64,000 nucleotides of DNA from Blastococcus sp. PRF04-17 (GCF_023016265.1 NZ_CP095412.1:1240001-1304000); one strand, 5' to 3'; shown: positions 21,574 to 30,999, numbered from the stretch's first letter. The notes: a model not told the origin generated them from the sequence alone. Made by a program: numbers and translations.

Positions 21574-22038
21574 TCAGCTCCCGGAGGGCCGGTCGCCCGA
21601 TCGCCCCGTCCGGACGTCATGGCACCGGGAGGGCCACGGCTGGGCCAGCGGCAGCCCCAGCAACCGGAACACCTGCGTGACCGCGCGTGACGCCGAGACC
21701 ACGACGACGTCCCGCTCGAGGACGGGCGCCAGGCCGTGGGTGTCGACGAACGACACGTCGCGGAGGTCCAGGAGCACGAGGCCGGGATCGGTCGAGCGGA
21801 CGTGCTCGAGCACGGCTTCGAGCAGGTCTCGCCCGGCGAGGTCCAGCTCACCGGACACCGCCACGACCGGCCGCTCCCCCGACCGCCTGATCTCCATGGC
21901 CAGGCCGGGGGGCTGCGCGTCCTGACCCACAGCAGGCGGAACGGCCGGCAATCCCTGCCTCGACGACGCGGACCGGCGCGGGGACCGGGCCGGCGGACGG
22001 CTCCGGAAACGCTGCAGGGAGTGCGAGGTACGCGTCAT
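21574..22038 (-). CDS. STAS domain protein (anti-sigma factor antagonist-like)
   Basis: The 154-residue protein carries a STAS domain from about residue 48 (VAVSGELDLAGRDLLEAVL ... LVLLDLRDVSFVDTHGLAPV). In anti-anti-sigma factors the loop reads DSSGL or DSTGL with a phosphorylated Ser or Thr. Here it is DTHGL, so a Thr remains but the neighbour is His. The N-terminal 47 residues are basic and may be untranslated; MEIRRSGERP (ATG near 21897) is an alternative start. The C-terminal end after about residue 125 is not conserved. No partner kinase or sigma gene is adjacent. Confidence 0.72.
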   Translation of the reverse strand: MTRTSHSLQRFRSRPPARSPRRSASSRQGLPAVPPAVGQDAQPPGLAMEIRRSGERPVVAVSGELDLAGRDLLEAVLEHVRSTDPGLVLLDLRDVSFVDTHGLAPVLERDVVVVSASRAVTQVFRLLGLPLAQPWPSRCHDVRTGRSGDRPSGS

Positions 22039-22138
22039 GTCCCGACGCTAGGGCGCAGGGGGGACGCACCGTCAGGTCGCCAGGTGGACAACTCCGGGTC
22101 GTGGCGTTGCCGGGACCCGGCAGGAAAAGGGCCGCGGG

Positions 22139-23344
22139 TCACTCGGCGGACGCCGGTCTGGCCGGCCAGTCCAGCAGCCGGGCCCCGGTGACGGCCACCA
22201 TCAGCGGCAGCTGGTCCGCGGGGTCGGCCGGGTCGTACCCCGTGAGCTCCCGCACCCGCTGGAGCCGGTAGGTGACCGCTCGCACGCTGAGGTGCAGCCG
22301 CCGGGCGGCCGAGGCCGCGTTCCGTCCGGCGGCGAAGTACGCCTCCACCGTGGCCACGAGCACCTCCGGACCGCCACGCGCGTGCTCGAGCGGGCCGAGG
22401 ACGGTGCCGACGAGGTCGGCGATGGCTGCCTCGTCGCGCAGCAGGACGCGGTAGACGAGCATGTCGCGGGCCTGGACGACCCGCTCGGGCAGGTCCAGCC
22501 GGTCGGCCACCTCCAGCGCGTCGACGGCCTCCCGGTAGGACCGCAGGACGCCGCGCGGTCCGGGGTGCGACCGTCCGACGCCGACCCGCCAGCCGGCCCG
22601 GCGGGTCAGCCGGGCCACCGCCGGGCCGGCGAGCTCCGCGAGGGCTCGTCCGTCGGCATCGCCGTCCTGTCCCGGGCTGGAGGACACCACGCTGACCAGC
22701 CGACCGTCCTTGGCGGCGACGAGCAAGCCCCTGTCACGGAAGCGCGCCCGGGCCTCCTCCTCGAGCCACATCGTGAGGTGCATGCCCGCGTCGGCCGGCC
22801 GGTCGGTCGCCGCCACCGTCACCGTGTGGCTGCCGGCGAGCGCCAGCCCCAGGCGCTCGGCCCGTTCGACCAGCGAACCGACCTCGGACCTCCCGGTGAG
22901 CAGGTCGTCCACGAACTCCCGCCGGAACGCCTCCTCGCGCCGCACCACCTCGCGCTGCGCGTCGAGGTGACCGGCCGCGAGTGCGGCCAGCGCGGTGTCC
23001 GCCCCGCGCCACACCGCCTCTCCGACGGCGACCAGTTCCGCCGACCCCGGCGCCCTCCCCCGTGCGTCACCCAGCAGGGCCGGCAGCCGCGGCCAGATCC
23101 GGCGGGACGCGGTCATGTACAGATCCACCACCGCAGGCAGGCTCACCCCCTGCTCCGCGGCCGCGGCACCCAGCCCGCGGCAGTGCGCCTCCTCGACGCC
23201 CGTGAGCCGTCGTCCGTCCCGGGCCACGGCGACCAAGGCGGCGAGGTAGCCGTCGAGCAGCGACGCGGGCAGGTCCCGCTCGCGTGCCGCGGCAGCGGTG
23301 ACCTCGGCGATCACGGCCGCCTCCGACTCCTCACCGAGCCGCAT
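22139..23344 (-). CDS. PucR/CdaR-type transcriptional regulator
   Basis: This 401-residue regulator has an N-terminal helical RsbRD-like region (about 1-170), a central GGDEF-like CdaR segment (about 180-300) and a C-terminal PucR helix-turn-helix (about 330-395: VEAYFAAGRNAASAARRLHL, then VRAVTYRLQRVRELTG). Such proteins usually activate catabolic or stress genes, and the target here is unknown. The start ATG 23344 opens MRLGEESEAAVIAEV. The frame is open further upstream, but that part looks like shadow of the next gene. Confidence 0.86.
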   Translation of the reverse strand: MRLGEESEAAVIAEVTAAAARERDLPASLLDGYLAALVAVARDGRRLTGVEEAHCRGLGAAAAEQGVSLPAVVDLYMTASRRIWPRLPALLGDARGRAPGSAELVAVGEAVWRGADTALAALAAGHLDAQREVVRREEAFRREFVDDLLTGRSEVGSLVERAERLGLALAGSHTVTVAATDRPADAGMHLTMWLEEEARARFRDRGLLVAAKDGRLVSVVSSSPGQDGDADGRALAELAGPAVARLTRRAGWRVGVGRSHPGPRGVLRSYREAVDALEVADRLDLPERVVQARDMLVYRVLLRDEAAIADLVGTVLGPLEHARGGPEVLVATVEAYFAAGRNAASAARRLHLSVRAVTYRLQRVRELTGYDPADPADQLPLMVAVTGARLLDWPARPASAE

Positions 23345-23418
23345 GCCTGGCACCCTCCCTCGGCGATCGCGGCCCGGACAGGCCGGTCCGCCGCTGGATG
23401 GTGCCACGCGGCGGTGCG

Positions 23419-23913
23419 TCAGACGGCCCGTGCGGCCTCCATGGCACGCCAGCGGGCCAGGTTGTAGCGAGCGTCGACCAGCGCGTCGTGCGTGCCGGTC
23501 GGCTTGGTCGGCAGCTCTGGCCGGCCGAGGTCGTCCCAGCGCTGCCGGAGCTCGCGGGTGAACCTCGGTATCGGCCGGGGCAGCGCGGGCATGGCCCCCC
23601 ACAGCTGGCAGAGCGCGACGTGGTCGTAGGCGCCGAACCACGCCCAGAGCTCGATCTCCTCCCCCGCCCCGGTCAGGAAGGCGAGCAGGTCCTCGCGGAT
23701 GCGCTCGCGGCTGCGCCACGCCTTGTCCGCCGGCGGCGGCAGCTGGTCGAGCACGTTGCGCCGCACCCACGGGATCGCTCTGCGCTCGTCGAACTCGGTG
23801 CTGACGGCGTAGAACTCGCGGCCGGTCTCGTCGACGACGCCGATCGAGACGAGGTCGATGGTGGTGCCGTCCTCGATGAACTCGGTGTCGTAGAAGAAGC
23901 GCCGGACCGTCAC
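23419..23913 (-). CDS. 3'-5' exoribonuclease, Rv2179c-like (DEDDh family)
   Basis: This 164-residue protein is clearly homologous to M. tuberculosis Rv2179c, a compact Mg-dependent 3' exoribonuclease of the RNase T fold. Exo I is FFYDTEFIEDG (DEDD Asp and Glu). The Exo II region is WAWFGAYDHVALCQLWG. Exo III is HDALVDARYNL with the His and last Asp. GTG 23913 overlaps the RidA stop (GTGA), so the two genes are coupled. The position matches Rv2179c, after aroG (Rv2178c). Confidence 0.92.
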   Translation of the reverse strand: MTVRRFFYDTEFIEDGTTIDLVSIGVVDETGREFYAVSTEFDERRAIPWVRRNVLDQLPPPADKAWRSRERIREDLLAFLTGAGEEIELWAWFGAYDHVALCQLWGAMPALPRPIPRFTRELRQRWDDLGRPELPTKPTGTHDALVDARYNLARWRAMEAARAV

Positions 23914-24356
23914 GCCGCCACCGTCTCGTCGTGCGGCGGCGCGGGCTCCCGCCAGCTGTCGCGCACCGCCACCGCCTCGACCTCGACGAGCTGGTCGGGA
24001 TGGCCGAGCACGGTCACCCCCACCAGCGTGCTCGGGGCGTCGTGGTCGCCGAACGCCTCCCGAAGGACCTCCGAGGCCGCGACCAGGTCGCCCCGATCGG
24101 TGGTCGCCACGAACACCGTCGTCTTCAGCACGTCGGAGAGCTCGGCACCGGCGCCCTCGAGGGCGGTGACGAGGTTGGTCACCACCTGCCGGGTCTGGGC
24201 CGCGACGTCGCCTACGCCCACCGTCGCGCCGCCGGCGTCGACCGGGCGGGCACCGGCCGTGAAGACCATCCGCCCGGGATCGGTGACGGCGGCGTAGGCG
24301 TAGGGCACGGTGCCGGTCAGGCCGGGTGGGCGGACGAGTTCGATACCGATGCTCAC
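23910..24356 (-). CDS. RidA family protein (enamine/imine deaminase)
   Basis: This 148-residue YjgF/YER057c/UK114 protein hydrolyses reactive enamines released by PLP enzymes. It has ALVTALEGAGAELSDVLKTT-type core residues (NLVTALEGAGAELSDVLKTT, VFVATTDRGDL) and a late VEVEAVAV strand. The conserved Arg of active RidA near the C-terminus is not obvious, so it may belong to a non-canonical Rid group. GTG 24356 gives a family-length protein. The frame also opens at 24413, but that codon overlaps the divergent glpK start. Confidence 0.82.
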   Translation of the reverse strand: MSIGIELVRPPGLTGTVPYAYAAVTDPGRMVFTAGARPVDAGGATVGVGDVAAQTRQVVTNLVTALEGAGAELSDVLKTTVFVATTDRGDLVAASEVLREAFGDHDAPSTLVGVTVLGHPDQLVEVEAVAVRDSWREPAPPHDETVAA

Positions 24357-24398
24357 CGGTCGATCCTGGATCACGAGCGGACCCCTGTCGTGCGCAGA

Positions 24399-24411
24399 TA
24401 GGTTCGCGCCC
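24399..24411 (+). promoter_or_regulatory. -10 box of leaderless glpK promoter
   Basis: TAGGTT (24399-24404) lies 7 nt before ATG 24412. No Shine-Dalgarno sequence is visible. Confidence 0.5.
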
Positions 24412-25885
24412 ATGCCGGTGCTCGCGATCGATGCAGGTACGACCGGGGTGACCGCGCTGGTGGTGGGCGAGGACGGCGACGTCCTGGCCCGCGGCTACCG
24501 CGAGTTCGCCCAGCTGTTCCCCCGGCCCGGCTGGGTCGAGCACGAGCCGGACGACATCTGGACGGCGACCGTCGCGGCCTGCCGCCAGGCGCTGGCCGGC
24601 ACCGACCAGCAGCCCACCTGCGTCGGGATCACCGACCAGCGCGAGACGGCCGTCGTCTGGGACCGGCGCACCCTGCACTCCCCGCGCCCGGCGATCGTCT
24701 GGCAGGACCGCCGCACCACCGCGATCTGCGACCGGCTGCGCGCCGACGGCGTGGAGTCCCGGCTCGCCGAGCTGACGGGCCTGCGCCTGGACCCCTACTT
24801 CACCGCCACGAAGTACTGCTGGCTGGCCGCCGAGGAGCCGCCACGTGGAAGGGCGTGGTGGACGGCGGCCTGGCGCTGGGCACCGTGGACTCCTACGTGA
24901 TCGCCCGGCTGACCGGCGGTGCCGCGCACGTCACCGACCCCAGCAATGCCAGCCGCACCCTGCTCTACGACCTGGCGCAGGGCGGCTGGTCCGACGAGCT
25001 GTGCGAGCTCTTCGACGTACCGCGGTCGGCACTGCCCGAGGTGGTGCCGAGCTCCGGCGTCGTGGGCTCGACGGACCCGGACTCGTTCCTCGGTCTCTCG
25101 CTGCCGGTGGCCGGGATCGCCGGTGACCAGCAGTCGGCGCTGTTCGGGCAGGCCTGCTACTCCCCAGGCGACAGCAAGTGCACGTACGGCACCGGCTCGT
25201 TCGTGCTGACCAACACCGGGTCGGAGATCGTCCGCTCCGAGGCCGGGCTGCTGACCACCGTGGCCTGGGACATCGGCGACGGCCCGGTCTACGCGCTCGA
25301 GGGCGCGATCTTCGTGACCGGCGCCGCGGTGCAGTGGCTGCGCGACGGCCTGGGCCTGATCGACTCCGCGGCCGAGATCGAGGGGCTGGCGCGCACGGTG
25401 CCCGACTCCGGCGATGTGGTCTTCGTGCCCGCGCTGACCGGCATGGGCGCCCCGCACTGGGACCCGCACGCCCGCGGCGCCATCGTCGGCATCACCCGCG
25501 GCACCACCCGCGCGCACCTCGCCCGGGCGACGCTGGAGGCGATCGCGTTCGAGGTCCGCGACGTCGTCGACGTGATGGTCGACGAGGCCGGACTGACCCT
25601 GACCGAGCTGTCCGCCGACGGCGGGGCCAGCGCCAACGACCTGCTGATGCAGCTGCAGGCCGACCAGCTGGGCGTGCCGGTCCGCCGTCCGCAGGTCACC
25701 GAGACCACGGCCCTGGGCGCGGCCTTCCTGGCCGGCCTGGGCACCGGCGTCTGGGGCTCCACGGACGAGCTGGCGCGGACCTGGTCGCTGGACCGCCGGT
25801 TCGAGCCGGAGCAGGGCCGCCGGGACGACGGCCGCCACGCCCGCTGGCGCGACGCCCTCCCCGCGCCGGCGCCTGGACCGACTGA
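24412..25885 (+). pseudogene. glpK: Glycerol kinase, coding frame broken by two -1 frameshifts
   Basis: This FGGY-family kinase makes glycerol 3-phosphate. The first piece has IDAGTTGVTALVV, HEPDDIWTATVAACRQAL and ITDQRETAVVWDRRT. The second has the FGGY signature regions KCTYGTGSFVLTNTG and MGAPHWDPHARGAIVGITRG. One base is missing at about 24838-24843 (EEPP then TWKGVVDGGLALG). Another C is missing in the run at 25859-25862, after which the true end is DALPRAGAWTD and TGA 25883-25885. With both restored it is 491 residues, close to the usual 500. The longer open frame that runs to 26411 is not real. Confidence 0.9.
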
Positions 25886-25901
25886 CCGAGGCTCCGCCCC
25901 C

Positions 25902-25970
25902 AGCCGTGATCATCGGCGTATGGCTGCCCCGATCGGCGCGTCGACCAGCCATATGCCGATGATCACGGCT
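25902..25970. repeat. Palindromic intergenic repeat, family A copy 1
   Basis: Arms of 25 nt (25902-25926 and 25946-25970) pair with one mismatch around a 19-nt loop. The arm core is GTGATCATCGGC. The loop ends CGGCGCGTCGAC. It sits between the convergent glpK and SDR genes and probably ends both transcripts. Confidence 0.9.
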
Positions 25971-25972
25971 CT

Positions 25973-26872
25973 CTACGCGGCGCCCTGGGAGCGGTCACCG
26001 ACCGAGTGGGCGCCGAACTCGCGGCCGCCCAGCGCCCGGATGTCCCGCTCCAGCTGCGGCACCTGCTTCGCCGAGATCGCCATCGCCAGCTTCTCGGCGA
26101 CGACGCCGGTGACCAGCTGCCGGAGGGCGGCGACGGTCCCGACCGAGCGGGGCACGAAGACGCGCCGCTTCCGCGTCTCCAGGTTGTCGACCAGCGCCTC
26201 GGCGCACGCCTCCACGGACGTGAACGCGCCCAGCGGGCCGGGCAGCCGCTTGCGGGTCTCGGCGAAGGTCGGCAGGGCCGCCTCGGTGTCGCGGACCATG
26301 TCGGTGTCGATCCACGTCGGGTGGGCGCTGCCCACGGTCACCCCGCGGTGGGCGACCTCCAGGCGCAGCGCGTCGCCGAACCGCTCGAGCCCGGCCTTGG
26401 CGGCGCAGTAGGCGCTCATCCCCGGCAGCACGGTGAACGCCGCCGCCGAGCTGATCAGCAGCACGTGCCCCCGGCGCTTCGCGATCTCCGGCAGCGCCGC
26501 GTGCGTGGTCAGCATCGCGCCGATCAGGTTCACCTCGATGGTGCGGGCCAGCGCGTGCGCCGACGACGTCATCACCGTCGTCAGCGGCGCGATGCCCGCA
26601 TTGGCGACGACGACGTCGAGACCGCCGAACGTGTCCACAGTCCGCTGGACGGCGGCCTCGAGCGCCTCGGCGTCGGTGACGTCGGCCTCCACCCACAGGT
26701 GGTCCGGGCCCAGCTCGTCGGCCACCGTGGCCAGCTCCGCCGGCTCCAGGCCGACCAGCGCGACGCGGGCGCCGCGGGCGGCGGCCTTGCGGGCCAGTGC
26801 CGCACCGATCCCCCGGGCGGCGCCCGTGATCAGGACGCTCCGGCCGGTCAGCGGGGTGCGGGGTCGCGGCAT
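25973..26872 (-). CDS. Short-chain dehydrogenase/reductase (SDR) oxidoreductase
   Basis: This NAD(P)-dependent oxidoreductase of 299 residues has the TGAARGIGAALARKA cofactor motif (TGxxxGIG), NAG (VVVANAGIAPL), the active-site Ser in LLISSAAAFT, and YxxxK (YCAAKAGLERF). The C-terminal tail after about residue 235 is longer than a minimal SDR and probably binds a hydrophobic substrate or membrane. It is divergent from the monooxygenase gene across a shared 119-bp region with an operator-like palindrome, so the two are probably co-regulated. A role in alcohol to ketone oxidation before the monooxygenase is inferred. Confidence 0.9.
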   Translation of the reverse strand: MPRPRTPLTGRSVLITGAARGIGAALARKAAARGARVALVGLEPAELATVADELGPDHLWVEADVTDAEALEAAVQRTVDTFGGLDVVVANAGIAPLTTVMTSSAHALARTIEVNLIGAMLTTHAALPEIAKRRGHVLLISSAAAFTVLPGMSAYCAAKAGLERFGDALRLEVAHRGVTVGSAHPTWIDTDMVRDTEAALPTFAETRKRLPGPLGAFTSVEACAEALVDNLETRKRRVFVPRSVGTVAALRQLVTGVVAEKLAMAISAKQVPQLERDIRALGGREFGAHSVGDRSQGAA

Positions 26873-26928
26873 CGCGGGCTCTCCTCGGGTCCGGGCGCCC
26901 GAATTGAGCGCCGCTGCAGGCCGTTGTA

Positions 26929-26953
26929 GCTTGTTGAGCGTTGCTCAGCAAGC
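26929..26953. promoter_or_regulatory. TetR-type operator between SDR and monooxygenase genes
   Basis: GCTTGTTGAGC-GTT-GCTCAGCAAGC is an 11-bp inverted repeat with 10 matched pairs and a perfect TGAGC/GCTCA core. It overlaps a TAGCTT-like -10 box (27-32 past 26900). The likely ligand protein is the TetR regulator encoded at the end of the same operon (29481-30122). Confidence 0.7.
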
Positions 26954-26991
26954 CGGAACGAGAGCGTCCGGACCAGCGAAGGAGCCCATCG

Positions 26992-28533
26992 GTGACCACC
27001 CTCGAGACCGAGCCCGCCCCCGCCCCGACGGCCGCGGCGGCCGTCCGCGAGGTCGACGTGGCGATCATCGGGTCCGGCTTCGCCGGACTGTGCATGGCGA
27101 TCGCGCTGCGCCGCCGCCGCCAGACCGACTTCGTCGTCCTCGAGCGGGGGGACGACGTGGGCGGCACCTGGCGCGACAACACCTATCCGGGCGCCGCCTG
27201 CGACGTGCAGTCGAACCTCTACTCGTTCTCCTTCGCCCCGAACCCGGACTGGCCGCGCTCCTACTCCGAGCAGCCGGAGATCCAGGAGTACCTCCGCTCG
27301 ACCGCCGACCGCTTCGGCGTCCGGCCGCACTGCGTCTTCGGCGCCGACGTCACCTCCGCGCGGTGGGACGACGCCGCGCGCCGCTGGGACATCACGACCA
27401 CGGCCGGCCGGTTCCGCAGCCGCATCCTGGTCTCCGCGGCCGGCGCCCTGGCCGACCCGACCTATCCCGACATCCCCGGGCTCGACACGTTCGCCGGCAC
27501 CGTCATGCACTCGGCCCGCTGGGACCACGGGCACGACCTGACCGGTGAGCGGGTCGCGGTCATCGGCACCGGCGCCTCGGCGATCCAGGTCGTGCCGGCG
27601 ATCCAGCCGATCGTCGAGAGCATCGCGGTCTACCAGCGCACGCCCGCGTGGGTCGTGCCGCGCACCGACCACCCGGTCGCACCGTGGCTCAAGCTGCTCT
27701 ACCGGTTCGTCCCGGGGCTGCAGAAGGCGATCCGGGCGTTCCTCTACCTGGTCCGCGAGTTCCTCGTCCTCGGCATGGCCAAGAACCGGCGGCTGCTCAC
27801 GCCGGTGGGCAAGCTGGCCAGGGCGCACCTGCACCGCCAGGTCCGCGACCCCAAGCTCCGCGCCGCCCTGACGCCGGACTACACGATCGGCTGCAAGCGC
27901 ATCCTGATCAGCAACGACTACTTCCCGGCCGTCGCCGCCCCCAACGCCGAGCTCGTGACCGCCGGCATCGCCGAGGTCCGGCCGACGTCGATCGTCGCTC
28001 AGGACGGCGTCGAACGGCCCACCGACACGATCGTGCTGGCCACCGGCTTCCACGTGACCGACCTGCCGATCGCCCAGAAGATCTGCGGCCGCGACGGCCG
28101 CTCGCTGGCCGACGTCTGGTCCGAGGGCATGGTCACCAACCGCAGCGCCGCGGTCGCCGGCTTCCCGAACATGTTCCTGCTGGTGGGACCCAACGTCGGC
28201 GTGGGGCACACGTCGATGGTCTACATGATCGAGTCGCAGGTCGCCTACGTCGACGACGCGCTGGCGACCATGGACGCCGAGGGCCTCGAGGTGCTCGAGA
28301 CGACGCCGGAGGCGCAGGACGCCTACCGCGCGATGATCGCCGAGAAGTCGAAGGGCACCGTGTGGCTGGCCGGCGGGTGCGCCAGCTGGTACCTCGACGA
28401 GCACGGGCACAACACGACGCTGTGGCCCGACTTCACCTTCCGCTTCCGGAAGCTGACCAAGAAGCTGGACCGCGAGAACTACGTCGGCATCCCCGCCGGC
28501 GCGCCGACCAGCACCGAAGAGGTGGCCGCGTGA
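26992..28533 (+). CDS. Flavin-containing monooxygenase, Baeyer-Villiger type
   Basis: This 513-residue FAD/NADPH enzyme probably converts ketones to esters or lactones. It has GSGFAGLCMAIALR (FAD Rossmann), GDDVGGTWRDNTYPGAACDV, the exact type I BVMO fingerprint FAGTVMHSARWD (FxGxxxHxxxWD), a second Rossmann AVIGTGASAIQ, and ATGF (VLATGFHVTDL). GTG 26992 is set by GAAGGAG 9-15 bases upstream. The next gene overlaps it by 4 bases. The residues LAGGCASWYLDEHGHNTTLW near the end are seen in steroid or cyclic-ketone monooxygenase clades. The substrate is unknown. Confidence 0.93.
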   Translation: MTTLETEPAPAPTAAAAVREVDVAIIGSGFAGLCMAIALRRRRQTDFVVLERGDDVGGTWRDNTYPGAACDVQSNLYSFSFAPNPDWPRSYSEQPEIQEYLRSTADRFGVRPHCVFGADVTSARWDDAARRWDITTTAGRFRSRILVSAAGALADPTYPDIPGLDTFAGTVMHSARWDHGHDLTGERVAVIGTGASAIQVVPAIQPIVESIAVYQRTPAWVVPRTDHPVAPWLKLLYRFVPGLQKAIRAFLYLVREFLVLGMAKNRRLLTPVGKLARAHLHRQVRDPKLRAALTPDYTIGCKRILISNDYFPAVAAPNAELVTAGIAEVRPTSIVAQDGVERPTDTIVLATGFHVTDLPIAQKICGRDGRSLADVWSEGMVTNRSAAVAGFPNMFLLVGPNVGVGHTSMVYMIESQVAYVDDALATMDAEGLEVLETTPEAQDAYRAMIAEKSKGTVWLAGGCASWYLDEHGHNTTLWPDFTFRFRKLTKKLDRENYVGIPAGAPTSTEEVAA

Positions 28534-29476
28534 ACTCCCGGACGGTTCTCCGCCGCGTCGCCGCCGTCCGGACCCCGGACGGCGCCCAGCTGCACGCCGT
28601 CGTCGACGGCCGGGACGACGCCCCCGTCACCCTCGTCCTCGCGCACGGCTGGACCCTGGCCCAGGCCACGTGGGACGACGTCGCCGAGCTGCTCGCTCCC
28701 CGAGTCGCGGACGGCGAGTTGCGGCTGATCCGCTACGACCAGCGCGGGCACGGCCGCTCGACGTGGGGTTCTCCCACCCACCCAGACACCTCGATCACCA
28801 TCGACCTGCTCGGCGAGGACCTGGGCACGCTGCTCGACCAGCTCGTGCCCGACGGTCCGGTCGTCCTCGGCGGCCACTCGATGGGCGGCATGACCATCAT
28901 GTGCCTGTCCGCGGCCCGGCCCGAGCTGTTCGGTGACCGCGTGCGCGGCGTCGTCCTCGTGGCGACGTCGGCCGGCGACCTCACCTCCGACCCGCGCAGC
29001 GCCGCCGCCGCATGGCCAAGCTGCACCCGGGCGTGCTCAACGCCGCTCTCGCGGGCGCCCGCGTCGTCGAGCGGGTGCGCCAGCTGCTGCCCCCGACGCA
29101 CCCCCGGCACCAGAAGATGGTGCGCGACCTGCTCTACGGGGCCGACGCCACCGACCAGATGGTGCTGACCGGGGCGGAGATCATGCACGCCTCGACGCTC
29201 CGGGCCTTCATCGAGTTCATGCCGGCGCTCGAGGGGCACGACAAGCGGGAGAACCTCACCGCGCTCCGCGACGTCCCGGTGGAGATCTTCGTCGGCGACA
29301 GCGACAAGCTGACCCCGAAGCGGCACAGCCGGCAGCTGGCCGAGGCGCTGCCCCAGGCGGAGCTGCACGTCGTCGAGCGGACCGGTCACATGATTCCGCA
29401 GGAACGGGCGCAGCTGGTCACCGAGGCGATCGAGCGGCTGCTGGCGCGGGCCACCGCCGAACGCGCGGTCGCCTGA
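28530..29476 (+). pseudogene. Alpha/beta hydrolase, coding frame broken by a -1 frameshift
   Basis: It probably hydrolyses the ester or lactone made by the monooxygenase. The first frame has LAHGWTLAQATWDDV (oxyanion HG), DQRGHGRSTW, and the nucleophile elbow GGHSMGGMTIM. After DLTSDPRSAAA a base is missing at about 29000-29011. The second frame continues with MAKLHPGVLNAAL and holds the acid (GDSDKLTP) and His (ERTGHMIPQER). Restored length is 315 residues. It overlaps the monooxygenase by 4 bases (GTGA) and lies 4 bases from the TetR gene, so it is in one operon. Confidence 0.88.
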
Positions 29477-29480
29477 CGCC

Positions 29481-30122
29481 ATGACGGCGTCCTCGTTCCC
29501 CGGCCCGCCCCGCCTCCGGCGGACGGCGGGTGACCGGCGTGCCCAGCTGGTGCAGATCGGGCTCGAACTGCTGCCCACCACGCCGGTGCAGGAACTGACG
29601 ATCGACGAGGTGGCCCGCCGGGCCGGCATCAGCCGCAGCCTGCTGTTCCACTACTTCGCGACCAAGCGGGACTACTACACCGCGGTCACCCGGGCCGCGG
29701 CCGACCTGATGTGGGAGCACCTGCTCCCCCGCCCCGGCACGCCGCCCGAGGAGCAGATCACCGGCATGCTCGACCGCTACGTCGGCTGGGTGGAGACATT
29801 CCGCGACAGCCACACGGCGTTCGTACGCGGCGCCGCGGGCGGCGATCCCTGGGTCGCGGAGGTCTACGAGGAGACCCGCGGCCGCCTGGTCGACCTCGCG
29901 CTGCGGACACTGGGGCTGCCCGACGACGCCCTGCGCCGGCAGTTGGTGCTCGCCTGGTTCGCCTTCACCGAGGACCTGGTGGGCTCGTGGGCGCGTGAGC
30001 CCACGATGTCGCGGCCCGAGCTGCTGGAACTGCTCCGCGACGTGCTGGACCGGCTGCTGACCGACCCCCGTGCCCCCCACCGCTCCCAGGCTCGCGGCGG
30101 GACCCCGCACGAGGGCCGCTAG
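29481..30122 (+). CDS. TetR family transcriptional regulator
   Basis: This 213-residue regulator has its helix-turn-helix at about residues 35-65 (LTIDEVARRAGISRSLLFHYF, with FATKRDYY after it). A helical ligand-binding domain follows. As the last gene of the monooxygenase-hydrolase operon it is the natural repressor for the palindrome at 26929-26953, with a ketone, alcohol or lactone as candidate inducer. It ends 4 bases inside the stop of the convergent acyltransferase. Confidence 0.92.
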   Translation: MTASSFPGPPRLRRTAGDRRAQLVQIGLELLPTTPVQELTIDEVARRAGISRSLLFHYFATKRDYYTAVTRAAADLMWEHLLPRPGTPPEEQITGMLDRYVGWVETFRDSHTAFVRGAAGGDPWVAEVYEETRGRLVDLALRTLGLPDDALRRQLVLAWFAFTEDLVGSWAREPTMSRPELLELLRDVLDRLLTDPRAPHRSQARGGTPHEGR

Positions 30123-30874
30123 CTCGCCAGCGTGTCGGGCAGGCGGTCGCCCTCGGCGGGCGGCTCCAGCTTGGAGACGACCTCCGGCGCGCTCTTGCCG
30201 GTGGCGTCCATCGACTTCTTCACCGTGGCGCCGTAGACGTCGACGTACTCCTGGCCCGACAGCGTCATGATCTCGTACATGATCTCGTCGGTGATCGACC
30301 GCTCCACGAACCGGTCGCCGGCCAGCCCGTCGTAGCGGGAGAAGTCCAGCGGCTTGCCGTACTTGACGGTGACCCGTGTGATCCTCCGGCCGAACGGGAG
30401 CTTCTTCTTGCCGTAGACCATCGCGACCGGGATGACCGGCGCGCCGGTCTCCAGCGCCGTCCGGGCCACGCCGGTCTTGCCGCGGAAGAGCCGCCCGTCC
30501 GGCGAGCGGGTCCCCTCGGGATAGATGCCGAGCAGCTTGCCCTCCCGCAGGATCCGCATGCCGGTCTGGATGGCGTTCTCGGCGGCCGAGGCGTTCGTCC
30601 GGTCGATGGGCACCTGGCCGGCGGCGGAGAAGAAGAACCGGCGCAGCGTGCCCTTGACGCCCTTGCCGGTGAAGTACTCGGCCTTGGCGAGAAAGGTCAC
30701 CCGGCGCTTCAGGAGGAGCGGCATGAAGATCCAGTCCGCCGCGGAGAGGTGATTGCTCGCCAGGATCGCCCCGCCGGTCGCCGGCACGTTCTCCGTGCCT
30801 TCGGCCCGCGGGCGGTACACGGCGTGGACCACCGGACCGATCGCGACGAACTTGAGGAACCAGTAGAACAACAC
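30119..30874 (-). CDS. 1-acyl-sn-glycerol-3-phosphate acyltransferase family protein
   Basis: This membrane-associated lysophosphatidate acyltransferase-type enzyme acts in phospholipid synthesis. The 251-residue protein has an N-terminal hydrophobic segment (LFYWFLKFVAIGPVVHAV), the catalytic HX4D motif in SNHLSAADW, the glycerol-binding YPEGTRSPDGRLFRGKTG, and VIPVAMVYG. GTG 30874 is chosen because AGGGAGG lies just upstream. The longer frame to 30952 is not needed. It is the positional counterpart of Rv2182c. Confidence 0.9.
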   Translation of the reverse strand: MLFYWFLKFVAIGPVVHAVYRPRAEGTENVPATGGAILASNHLSAADWIFMPLLLKRRVTFLAKAEYFTGKGVKGTLRRFFFSAAGQVPIDRTNASAAENAIQTGMRILREGKLLGIYPEGTRSPDGRLFRGKTGVARTALETGAPVIPVAMVYGKKKLPFGRRITRVTVKYGKPLDFSRYDGLAGDRFVERSITDEIMYEIMTLSGQEYVDVYGATVKKSMDATGKSAPEVVSKLEPPAEGDRLPDTLAS

Positions 30875-30999
30875 GCCTCCCTCTGGAACTGCCAGACTAA
30901 AGACGCGGCCGTCTGAATCACAATCGGCCGCCCCGAGTGAGGTACCTGACACCGCCCTGCCGGTCGGCCCCGCCGCCGGACGCCGAGGAGGACAACCCC

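Noticed and set aside
25886-26411. Continuation of the glpK frame beyond 25885
   Set aside because: It crosses the palindromic repeat and the SDR gene. Restoring one C at 25859-25862 gives a natural stop.
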